Origin: Vicingus serpentipes
GTDB lineage: Bacteria > Bacteroidota > Bacteroidia > Flavobacteriales_E > Vicingaceae
Direction: 5' to 3'
DNA length: 38,818 nt
Assembly (NCBI GenBank): GCA_024103385.1
Contig: JAGFIT010000078.1
Span: 1 to 38,818, forward strand
In this document: positions 32,461 through 38,818 of the stretch, piece by piece
Position numbering within the stretch: position 1 is the stretch's first letter
Layout: every line of letters begins with the position of its first letter
Made by a program: the position numbers and the translations under genes
Notes under the pieces: model-generated
Database searches by the model: none
Seen by the model: the letters and a program-made list of their open reading frames with translations, nothing else
Told to the model about the DNA's origin: nothing

Positions 32461-33945
32461 ATGAAAAAAAATCTACTAAAATTTATTCTTTTATTAATCA
32501 TTTCATCAACCACCTACTTATTAACAAATGCTAATACACTTAACGTTCCAGCACAACACACTACAATTCAAGCTGCGTTAAACAATGCTGTCACAGGTGA
32601 CACGGTATTGGTTCAACCTGGAACTTATTTAGAAAACATTACATGGCCTTCCGTAAATGGAATTGTGTTATTAAGTGCTGGTGACAAATCAAATACTACT
32701 ATCGATGGAAATGCTACTGGACGAGTAATTTATTTTCCATCGGGAACAAATGCTGACACAACCACCATTATAAAAGGATTTACCATTACTAATGGTCTAT
32801 CTACGAGCTCTTGGTACGGAGCTGGAATATATCTTGTATCTGCTAGCCCTTTAATTACAGATGTTGCAATTACCGCCAATATGGTGACTGCAACTAGATC
32901 TTATGGTGCAGGAGTATCTACTAGCGCGTCTAACGCTATCTTCAGAAATGTTCGTATTGCTGACAATTTAGCACAAAGTACCGATAGAAATTACGGAGGA
33001 GGATTGTATGCCAATAATTCAAATCTTACTCTTGAAAACGTAGAAATAGCTAATAACATTTTGGATACAATTAGCCGTTCTTATGGAGGAGGTATATATG
33101 TTACTTCTTCCTCTAATTTTACCATGAGAAATGTATCCATTATTAATAATGAAGTTTATGGTATTAGTTTTACTTATGGAGGTGGGGTTTATCTTGACGG
33201 TACAAATGCAACTATGACCAATGTTTTAATCGCTTCAAATTATTTGTACAAAGCTAGTGGAACAATGTATGGTGGTGGAATTTATGTTGGAGGTGATTCA
33301 ACTGTAAATATTATGAACTCTACCATTACAGGTAATTATGGTTCAAGCACTTCGATTAATGGTTCAGGTGTATTTACCTTTAGCACTCTGGGAAGTATTA
33401 ATTTAACCAACACCATTCTTTGGAATGATCAAAGTACAATGAATGAAGTCTCAGGGAGCATTATCAGTGCTACTTACAGTGATATTCGTGGAGGATTATC
33501 CGGTGTGGGTAATATTGATCTCTTACCTGATTTTGTGTCTGTATCAGATTTTCACTTAAATGGAACTTCTCCTTGTGTTAATACAGGAACAGCAACGGGA
33601 GCACCAACAAGTGATATTGAAGGAACGCTTAGAGATGCTAATCCTGATATGGGAGCTTACGAGCGTGTTATTCCTGTTGGGATTAAGGATAATCAATATA
33701 TTTCTAAAATGGTTATCTACCCTAATCCTGCGACTGATATTGTAAAAATAAATATGGCTAACTCAAAAATAACAGCCTATCAAATTTATGACCTCACTGG
33801 GAAACAAATTATTTCAGAACAAAAAGTAAATCAACACGAAGTAAGTATTACTAGAAACTTATTTCCTTCTTCTGGAATTTATTTTATTAGCGTAACTGAT
33901 GAGGCGAATAATATTTACAGTGACAAACTGATATTCAACGATTAA
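32461..33945 (+). CDS. Right-handed parallel beta-helix protein with T9SS type A sorting domain
   Basis: 494 residues. Signal peptide (MKKNLLKFILLLIISSTTYL, cut near residue 25), then the start of a beta-helix with LNVPAQHTTIQAALNNAVTG, a pectate-lyase-like opening. About ten helical rungs follow, several carrying YGGG(I/L/V)Y turns. The 'choice-of-anchor Q'-type end occurs near 355-400 (DFHLNGTSPCVNTGT, DANPDMGAYE). The C-terminal about 75 residues (MVIYPNPATDIVKINMANS, YQIYDLTGKQIISEQ, GIYFISVTDEANN) are a type A T9SS sorting domain, cleaved and usually replaced by an anionic LPS anchor. Substrate (polysaccharide lyase or adhesin) not determinable. Followed by a strong bidirectional terminator. 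Confidence 0.93.
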   Translation: MKKNLLKFILLLIISSTTYLLTNANTLNVPAQHTTIQAALNNAVTGDTVLVQPGTYLENITWPSVNGIVLLSAGDKSNTTIDGNATGRVIYFPSGTNADTTTIIKGFTITNGLSTSSWYGAGIYLVSASPLITDVAITANMVTATRSYGAGVSTSASNAIFRNVRIADNLAQSTDRNYGGGLYANNSNLTLENVEIANNILDTISRSYGGGIYVTSSSNFTMRNVSIINNEVYGISFTYGGGVYLDGTNATMTNVLIASNYLYKASGTMYGGGIYVGGDSTVNIMNSTITGNYGSSTSINGSGVFTFSTLGSINLTNTILWNDQSTMNEVSGSIISATYSDIRGGLSGVGNIDLLPDFVSVSDFHLNGTSPCVNTGTATGAPTSDIEGTLRDANPDMGAYERVIPVGIKDNQYISKMVIYPNPATDIVKINMANSKITAYQIYDLTGKQIISEQKVNQHEVSITRNLFPSSGIYFISVTDEANNIYSDKLIFND

Positions 33946-33963
33946 ATTTATTTAGAGTAAAAA

Positions 33964-34000
33964 AAAAATCCTCAGAAGAGAAATCTCTCTGAGGATTTTT
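33964..34000. terminator. Bidirectional terminator between the beta-helix gene and the ABC-F gene
   Basis: AAAAATCCTCAGA (33964-33976) pairs with TCTGAGGATTTTT (33988-34000), with an inner GAG/CTC extension and an AAAT loop. A and T runs flank both sides, so it can end both convergent transcripts. Confidence 0.88.
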
Positions 34001-34003
34001 TAT

Positions 34004-35866
34004 TTACAGGTATTCTGATAATGTTAACCACCTATCCGTTTTAGTTTCTAAATCTTTTGTAAGTTCTCCTAGCTCTTCCGTTAAAGCAATTAGCTGCTCA
34101 TGGTCCGAAATGGATTCATTTAATTGAGATGCCAATTGTAGTTTTTTCTCTTCCAATAAGGGAATTTCTTTTTCTAATTGTTCAAACTCTAATTTTTCTT
34201 TATAACTCAGCTTAACCTTTTCTTGAGTAGCGTTATCTGATTTTTTTTCTTGAATTTCCTTTTTAGGGGTTGGAACTTTCTCTTCTTCTTTTTTTAATGA
34301 AGCCCTATAATCATTATACTTTCCGTTAAAATCTTTAATTTTTCCTTCTCCTTCAAACACAAATAAATGATCCACCAGTTTATCCATAAAATACCGATCA
34401 TGGGTAATCACCATTAAACACCCTTGAAACTCTTCTAAAAATTCTTCCAACACTTGAAGTGTCATAATATCCAAATCATTAGTAGGTTCATCTAAAATTA
34501 AAAAATTAGGGTTCTTCATTAAAATCGTAATGAGGTACAATCTTCTTTTTTCTCCACCACTTAATTTCTCCACCAAATTATAATGCATGTCTTTGGTAAA
34601 AAGAAAACGCTCTAATAATTGTGCTGCCGTCATTTTTTTACCTTTAGCTAAAGGAATTACCTCAGCTATATCTTTTATCGTATCAATTACCTTTTTACCT
34701 TCTTTAAATTTTATTCCCTTTTGGGTGTAGTAACCAAAGACAACTGTTTCTCCTGTAATTATTTTACCTCCATCTAATTCTTGATTTCCAATTATGGTCT
34801 CTAAAAAAGTAGTTTTCCCAACTCCATTTTTACCAACAACCCCAATTCGTTCACGCTTTTTAAATATATAATTGAAATCATCTAAAATTTTTAAATCTCC
34901 AAAAGATTTTCTAGCATGATGTATCTCCAAAATTTTCCCTCCTAACCTACTCATGTTAATTTCCAACTCAACCTTAGATTTATCTTTCTTCTGGTGCGCC
35001 ATTTCCTTAGTTACGTAAAAAGCATCTTCTCTTGATTTTGCTTTTGTTCCTCTTGCTTTAGGCTGGCGCCTCATCCATTCCAACTCCTTCGTATATAAGT
35101 TTTTAGCTTTATCTACATTGGCTTCAAAAATTTCTTCTCTCTCCTGTTTCTTTTCTAAGAAGTAACTGTAGTTTCCTTTGTATTTATAAATGGTTTGATC
35201 ATCCAACTCTATTATTTCGTTGCATACTCTTTCTAAAAAATAGCGATCATGAGTTACCATTAAAATGGTGGTATTTTCTTTTGAAAGATAACTTTCAAGC
35301 CACTCTATCATTTCTAAATCTAAATGATTGGTGGGCTCATCTAAAATAATAAAATCAGGTTCTTCAATAAGCACCTGTGCTAACGCTATTCTTTTTTGTT
35401 GCCCTCCAGAGAGTTCTCCTACTTTTTGATTTAAATTGGTGATTTTAAGTTGCCCTAAAATTTGCTGAATTTTCACTTCATAATCCCATGCTTCTAGCGC
35501 ATCCATTTCCTCAAATGCTTTCTGCATTCGTTCGTTATCTTCTGGATTATCAACTGCTGCTTCATACTCTAAAATAGCTTGTATTTGAGTTGACTTAGAA
35601 CTAAAAATAGTTTCTGATACGGTAAGGTTATCTGCATAATTCGGAGATTGTTGTAATATTCCAACTTTAATCCCTTTACGAAAAACAACTTTCCCTGAAT
35701 CGTATTGCTCCTCCCCACTTAATATTCTTAAAAATGTAGATTTCCCTGTCCCATTTTTAGCTATTAAAGCTACTTTCTGTCCTTTATCTATACCAAGACT
35801 AAGATCATTAAATAAAACTCGAATTCCGTAAGACTTCGTAAGCCCTTCTATTGATAGATAGTTCAT
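34004..35866 (-). CDS. ABC-F family ATPase (Uup-like) with C-terminal coiled coil
   Basis: About 620 residues from the ATG at 35866 (MNYLSIEGLTKSYG), chosen over an upstream GTG that would overlap the preceding gene. Two ABC domains and no membrane segments. First: Walker A KNGTGKSTFL near 37-46, LSGGQQKRIALAQVL and LDEPTNHLDLEMI. A charged linker (KELEWMRRQPKARGTKAKSR) is followed by the second: GVGKTTFLETI, LSGGEKRRLYLITIL and LDEPTNDLDIMT. A C-terminal Lys/Glu-rich coiled coil (about 540-620) resembles Uup, which binds ribosomes or branched DNA. ABC-F proteins act on translation, not transport. It starts four bases after the TPR lipoprotein gene. Confidence 0.93.
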   Translation of the reverse strand: MNYLSIEGLTKSYGIRVLFNDLSLGIDKGQKVALIAKNGTGKSTFLRILSGEEQYDSGKVVFRKGIKVGILQQSPNYADNLTVSETIFSSKSTQIQAILEYEAAVDNPEDNERMQKAFEEMDALEAWDYEVKIQQILGQLKITNLNQKVGELSGGQQKRIALAQVLIEEPDFIILDEPTNHLDLEMIEWLESYLSKENTTILMVTHDRYFLERVCNEIIELDDQTIYKYKGNYSYFLEKKQEREEIFEANVDKAKNLYTKELEWMRRQPKARGTKAKSREDAFYVTKEMAHQKKDKSKVELEINMSRLGGKILEIHHARKSFGDLKILDDFNYIFKKRERIGVVGKNGVGKTTFLETIIGNQELDGGKIITGETVVFGYYTQKGIKFKEGKKVIDTIKDIAEVIPLAKGKKMTAAQLLERFLFTKDMHYNLVEKLSGGEKRRLYLITILMKNPNFLILDEPTNDLDIMTLQVLEEFLEEFQGCLMVITHDRYFMDKLVDHLFVFEGEGKIKDFNGKYNDYRASLKKEEEKVPTPKKEIQEKKSDNATQEKVKLSYKEKLEFEQLEKEIPLLEEKKLQLASQLNESISDHEQLIALTEELGELTKDLETKTDRWLTLSEYL

Positions 35867-35870
35867 TATG

Positions 35871-36893
35871 CTATTTACTTTCTGAAACACGTTCTAACGC
35901 AATAGCCGAATAAGTGTAAGTAGGATTTATTTTTAAAGACATTCTAAAATCTTTTTCTGCTAGTTGATATTTTTTCAATTCTTCATAACATAACCCTCTG
36001 TTGTAGTAAGCTTCATAATAGTTAGGCGCTATTGCTATCGCTTTCGTGTAATTATCTATTGCCACATCATAGGTTTTTAAATACTCTTGATGAATATACC
36101 CCAAATTAAAGTAAGCCTCACTAATTTCTTTAATTGTTAGTAAATTATGGTAGGTTTCAATAGCCTCATTGTAATCCCCTTTTTCTTGACAACACAGTGC
36201 ATAAGCATACAATGCGTCTAGGCTATTTGGTTGAAGTTTTAATGCATTTTTTAAATATCCTTTTGCTAATATTTTATCGCTATTCATATGCAGTAAGCCC
36301 AAATGAATATAAGCGTCATAATAATTACTTTCTTGCTCTACTGCCGTAATAAAACTTGAAATCGCTAAAGCTGTATCTCCCTGTTCTTCGAAAATCATTC
36401 CTTTTAAATGATACGCTTCTGCACTATATAAATCTCGTTTAAGTACTGCATCAGCATAATTAAGCGCCTGTTTGTAGTCTTTAACTACTAATGCCAAAAA
36501 ACCCAACTCCAATCTTGCTGGTATATTCCCATTATCAATAAGCATACATTTATCTAATGTTGCTTTTGCTTCTTTTAGTTTATTTTGTGTTTTTAATAAT
36601 TCTGCTTTTAATAAATAAAATTCAGGAATTAGTGAATCGATTTTGATTGCTCTATCTACATCGTCAACAGCAGAAGATAAATCATTGTATTGCTTGTACA
36701 GTTGAGCTCTTTTAAGGTATAATGATGGGTTATTAATATCAGCTTTTAGTTGGTCATTGATTTGTTGAAAAGCAAGTGTTTTTTCAGTTGGCGCTGCAAC
36801 TTGTTCTTCCACTTCTTTAACTGGCTTTGTATCTGTTTGGCAAGCAGTAAAAAAAATGATTAGCAATAACCCTATTCTGGTAAGTATTCTCAT
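35871..36893 (-). CDS. TPR-repeat lipoprotein
   Basis: 340 residues from the ATG at 36893 (MRILTRIGLLLIIFFTACQ), which gives a lipoprotein signal with lipobox FTAC. A longer in-frame reading from 36935 would translate through the recA terminator and is disfavoured. Eight or more TPR units span about 45-340, several with the A-Y-x-x-R/L-G and ending 'YYEAYYNRGLCYEELKKYQL' type consensus. TPR lipoproteins serve as periplasmic protein-interaction scaffolds; the partner is unknown. Co-directional with and four bases upstream of the ABC-F gene, so probably co-transcribed. Confidence 0.88.
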   Translation of the reverse strand: MRILTRIGLLLIIFFTACQTDTKPVKEVEEQVAAPTEKTLAFQQINDQLKADINNPSLYLKRAQLYKQYNDLSSAVDDVDRAIKIDSLIPEFYLLKAELLKTQNKLKEAKATLDKCMLIDNGNIPARLELGFLALVVKDYKQALNYADAVLKRDLYSAEAYHLKGMIFEEQGDTALAISSFITAVEQESNYYDAYIHLGLLHMNSDKILAKGYLKNALKLQPNSLDALYAYALCCQEKGDYNEAIETYHNLLTIKEISEAYFNLGYIHQEYLKTYDVAIDNYTKAIAIAPNYYEAYYNRGLCYEELKKYQLAEKDFRMSLKINPTYTYSAIALERVSESK

Positions 36894-36902
36894 AGTTGAA
36901 AC

Positions 36903-36932
36903 AAAAAGTCCTTTCAAATTATTGAAAGGACT
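36903..36932 (-). terminator. Rho-independent terminator of recA, overlapping the TPR gene leader
   Basis: On the minus strand, AGTCCTTTCAA pairs with TTGAAAGGACT (11-bp perfect stem, 4-nt loop, 36907-36932), followed by TTTTTG. It lies 62 bp after the recA stop and only about 14 bp before the TPR lipoprotein ATG, so it may also attenuate that gene. Confidence 0.85.
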
Positions 36933-36994
36933 CAAAAGTAATTATTTTCGTTCGGATTCTACAATGCTTATGTAACACGTAAAAAATGGAAGCT

Positions 36995-37999
36995 TTATTC
37001 TGTAGTTAATACTGCAACAATTTTTCCCTCTAGCTCAGTCATTAACTCAGGATTATCTTCTAACAATTGTTTAACAGCATCTCTTCCTTGTCCTAATTTA
37101 GTATCTCCATAGCTGAACCAACTTCCTGATTTTTTAATAATGTCATGATCAACAGCTAAATCAATTACTTCTCCTACTTTAGATATTCCTTCACCGTACA
37201 TAATGTCAAATTCTGCTTTTCTAAAAGGTGGAGCTACTTTATTCTTAACCACTTTGACACGCGTTCTACTACCTACTACATCTTCTCCATTTTTAATTTG
37301 ACTCGCTCTTCTAATGTCTATTCTAATAGAAGCGTAAAACTTTAAAGCGTTTCCACCTGATGTAGTTTCTGGATTACCAAACATTACTCCTATTTTATCT
37401 CTTAATTGATTAATAAAAATGGTACAACAATTTGCTTTTTTAATAGAGCCCGTTAACTTACGTAATGCTTTAGACATTAAACGAGCTTGTAAGCCCATTT
37501 GAGAATCTCCCATTTCTCCTTCAATCTCTGCTTTTGGAGTTAATGCTGCTACTGAATCTACCACTAGTAAATCAATTGCGCCAGAACGAATTAGGTTGTC
37601 TGCTATTTCTAACGCTTGTTCACCATTGTCCGGCTGAGAAATAATTAAGTTATCTATATCTACTCCTAAAGCTGCGGCATAAGACGAATCAAAAGCATGC
37701 TCTGCATCAATAAAAGCGGCAATACCTCCTTGTCTTTGACACTCAGCAATAGCATGAATGGTTAAGGTAGTTTTACCTGATGATTCTGGACCATAAATTT
37801 CAACCACTCTACCTTTAGGGTAACCTTTAATTCCTAAAGCCAAATCTAATGTTAAAGAACCTGTAGGTATCACATCCACATCTTCTACTGCTGCATCACC
37901 CAATTTCATAATTGTACCTTTACCATAAGACTTCTCTAATCTGTCCATAGTAAGTTGCAATGCTTTTAATTTTTCGGAGTTTACTTCTACTGTTGCCAT
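36995..37999 (-). CDS. recA: Recombinase RecA
   Basis: 334 residues. RecA forms filaments on ssDNA for strand exchange. Motifs: [18 protein letters not shown] at the N-terminus, Walker [10 protein letters not shown] at 70-78, [19 protein letters not shown] (Walker B region), the L1 loop [40 protein letters not shown] in the L2 region, and a short acidic-poor C-terminal tail. Length is at the short end of the family but complete. A -7 box and a palindrome lie upstream (see 38042-38073). Expressed as a single gene ended by the terminator at 36903-36932. Confidence 0.98.
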   Translation of the reverse strand: MATVEVNSEKLKALQLTMDRLEKSYGKGTIMKLGDAAVEDVDVIPTGSLTLDLALGIKGYPKGRVVEIYGPESSGKTTLTIHAIAECQRQGGIAAFIDAEHAFDSSYAAALGVDIDNLIISQPDNGEQALEIADNLIRSGAIDLLVVDSVAALTPKAEIEGEMGDSQMGLQARLMSKALRKLTGSIKKANCCTIFINQLRDKIGVMFGNPETTSGGNALKFYASIRIDIRRASQIKNGEDVVGSRTRVKVVKNKVAPPFRKAEFDIMYGEGISKVGEVIDLAVDHDIIKKSGSWFSYGDTKLGQGRDAVKQLLEDNPELMTELEGKIVAVLTTE

Positions 38000-38041
38000 C
38001 TTATTTATTTTATATTCTATATATAATTATTTTTAACACTA

Positions 38042-38073
38042 CAAATATAAGTCAAATAATCTACAAATTGTAG
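38042..38073 (-). promoter_or_regulatory. recA promoter with an overlapping palindrome
   Basis: On the minus strand TATATTTG (38042-38049) is a perfect TAnnTTTG -7 box 43 bp upstream of the recA ATG. CTACAAATTGTAG (38061-38073), a 13-bp palindrome with one central base, spans the region between the -7 box and the expected -33 position. No TTG is at the normal -33 distance. A regulator binding the palindrome could block the promoter; which one is unknown. Confidence 0.5.
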
Positions 38074-38130
38074 TTTTTTTTAAATTTATTTTTAAAAACG
38101 CGATAAAATCAATACCTGTAGAAAGGAAAA

Positions 38131-38595
38131 TTACTTACTCAATTCCTCTAAAATCTGTTTGGTGTGTTCTTTAGTGTTTACTTTATTAATTATTTTTTCA
38201 ATAATTCCATCCTCATTAATCACAAAAGTGGTACGGTGAATACCATCGTATTCTTTTCCCATAAACTTTTTTGGACCCCAAACACCATAAGCGTTTAATA
38301 CTTTATGATCTACATCTGCTAACAAGTTAAAAGGTAAGTCGTGTTTATTGATAAATTTTTGATGTTTGACTTCATTATCTGCGCTTACCCCTATCACTTC
38401 AAATCCATCTTTTTTTAACTCAGTATAATTATCCCTTAAATTACAAGACTCTAGTGTACACCCAGGAGTTAGATCTTTAGGGTAAAAGTATAAAATCACT
38501 TTTTTCCCTTTATAATCTGCTAAATGGTGTAATTTTCCATTTTGATCCTTTATTCCAAACTCTGGTGCGGCATCGCCTTCTTTTAAATGCATCAT
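38131..38595 (-). CDS. bcp: Thiol peroxidase of the BCP/PrxQ family
   Basis: 154 residues. Peroxiredoxin that reduces H2O2 and organic hydroperoxides with thioredoxin. The peroxidatic cysteine is Cys46 in DLTPGCTLESC and the resolving Cys51 lies five residues on, the BCP/PrxQ arrangement. Other marks: PEFGIKDQNGKLHHLADYKG, YFYPKD, and NLLADVDHKVLNAYGVWGPK. Two adjacent ATGs start the gene (MMHLKEGD), and either could serve. No signal peptide, so cytoplasmic. About 130 bp separate it from recA downstream. Confidence 0.96.
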   Translation of the reverse strand: MMHLKEGDAAPEFGIKDQNGKLHHLADYKGKKVILYFYPKDLTPGCTLESCNLRDNYTELKKDGFEVIGVSADNEVKHQKFINKHDLPFNLLADVDHKVLNAYGVWGPKKFMGKEYDGIHRTTFVINEDGIIEKIINKVNTKEHTKQILEELSK

Positions 38596-38703
38596 TATCT
38601 ATTCTTGCTTTAATTTAGTAATACAAAGTAGAGCATCTTTTTAGTTTTTTTCGAAACGATAGAAAGTATTTTATCAACATTAACACAATACCCGTGTTTT
38701 TAC

Positions 38704-38818
38704 CTACCGTGTGTACACATCTTCATAAAGAATCCATCCTTGATAAATATCATAGAATCTTCTGAGGCCAATTAAAAGAGTAGTAATTCCAATAGTTGTT
38801 TGAGAATTATACCCTTTC
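38704..38818 (-). CDS. C-terminal end of an unidentified protein (truncated by the window edge)
   Basis: The minus-strand frame from 38817 to the TAG at 38704-38706 is open for 37 codons and the other two minus frames close early. It reads ...GITTLLIGLRRFYDIYQG and on to WILYEDVYTR at the C-terminus. A hydrophobic-aromatic pattern suggests the end of a helical, perhaps membrane, protein. No family is recognised. It is upstream of bcp on the same strand with about 108 bp between. Confidence 0.45.
   Translation of the reverse strand, partial: KGYNSQTTIGITTLLIGLRRFYDIYQGWILYEDVYTR

Noticed and set aside
35867..35890. GTG at 35890 (minus) as start of the ABC-F gene
   Set aside because: It would overlap the TPR gene, and the family's N-terminus begins at the ATG at 35866.

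Overview
The window is AT-rich and reads as a chromosomal segment of a Bacteroidota bacterium, most likely from the order Flavobacteriales. Several signs agree. There is a cargo protein with the type B (gliding-motility-associated, CHU_C) sorting domain of the type IX secretion system (T9SS) next to a PorP/SprF-family protein, and a second cargo with a type A T9SS tail. DUF4294, START-like and M61 families of the Bacteroidota kind are present. Start codons lack clear Shine-Dalgarno sequences, and promoters of the Bacteroidota TAnnTTTG (-7) type occur. Genus cannot be named from sequence alone. No prophage, insertion sequence or CRISPR array was seen.

Layout. 1-4198: 3' part of a giant glycine-rich/PKD surface protein plus its PorP/SprF partner. 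4272-5395: DUF4294 secreted protein convergent with a START-like protein. 5575-5732: tRNA(CAU) with a textbook promoter and terminator, then about 400 bp of gene-free DNA holding degenerate dispersed repeats. 6128-8682: glyA-fumarylacetoacetase operon. 8726-10636 (minus): DUF4389, DUF4870 and M48 protease membrane operon. 10843-12552 (minus): M61 peptidase. 12682-14070: lpdA. 14212-23697: exopolysaccharide region (GT-C-like membrane protein, AsnB-type amidotransferase, GT4 glycosyltransferase, Wza-like export lipoprotein, Wzc-like kinase with a Gly/Tyr tail, RfbC, WecA/MraY-like initiating transferase). uvrA and a LOG-family nucleotide hydrolase follow without a break (23702-27256). 27417-32267: three related envelope genes (beta-barrel + TSP3 + EF-hand; duplicated domain + acidic repeat + SPOR; beta-barrel + TSP3 + three SPOR). 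32461-33945: parallel beta-helix T9SS cargo. 34004-37999 (minus): ABC-F ATPase, TPR lipoprotein and recA. 38131-38595 (minus): Bcp peroxiredoxin. 38704-38818 (minus): C-terminal end of an unidentified protein.

How it fits together. Most of the window concerns the cell surface: two T9SS cargoes, one dedicated PorP/SprF, a Wzx/Wzy-like or similar polysaccharide assembly set, and an outer-membrane/peptidoglycan-binding gene trio. Central metabolism (glyA, fah, lpdA) and DNA maintenance (uvrA, recA) are interleaved. The best candidate for an undescribed system is the 27417-32267 trio, in which the usual OmpA peptidoglycan-binding domain of a barrel-TSP3 protein has been replaced by an EF-hand in one paralog and by a triple SPOR array in another, with a SPOR-tailed repeat protein encoded between them.
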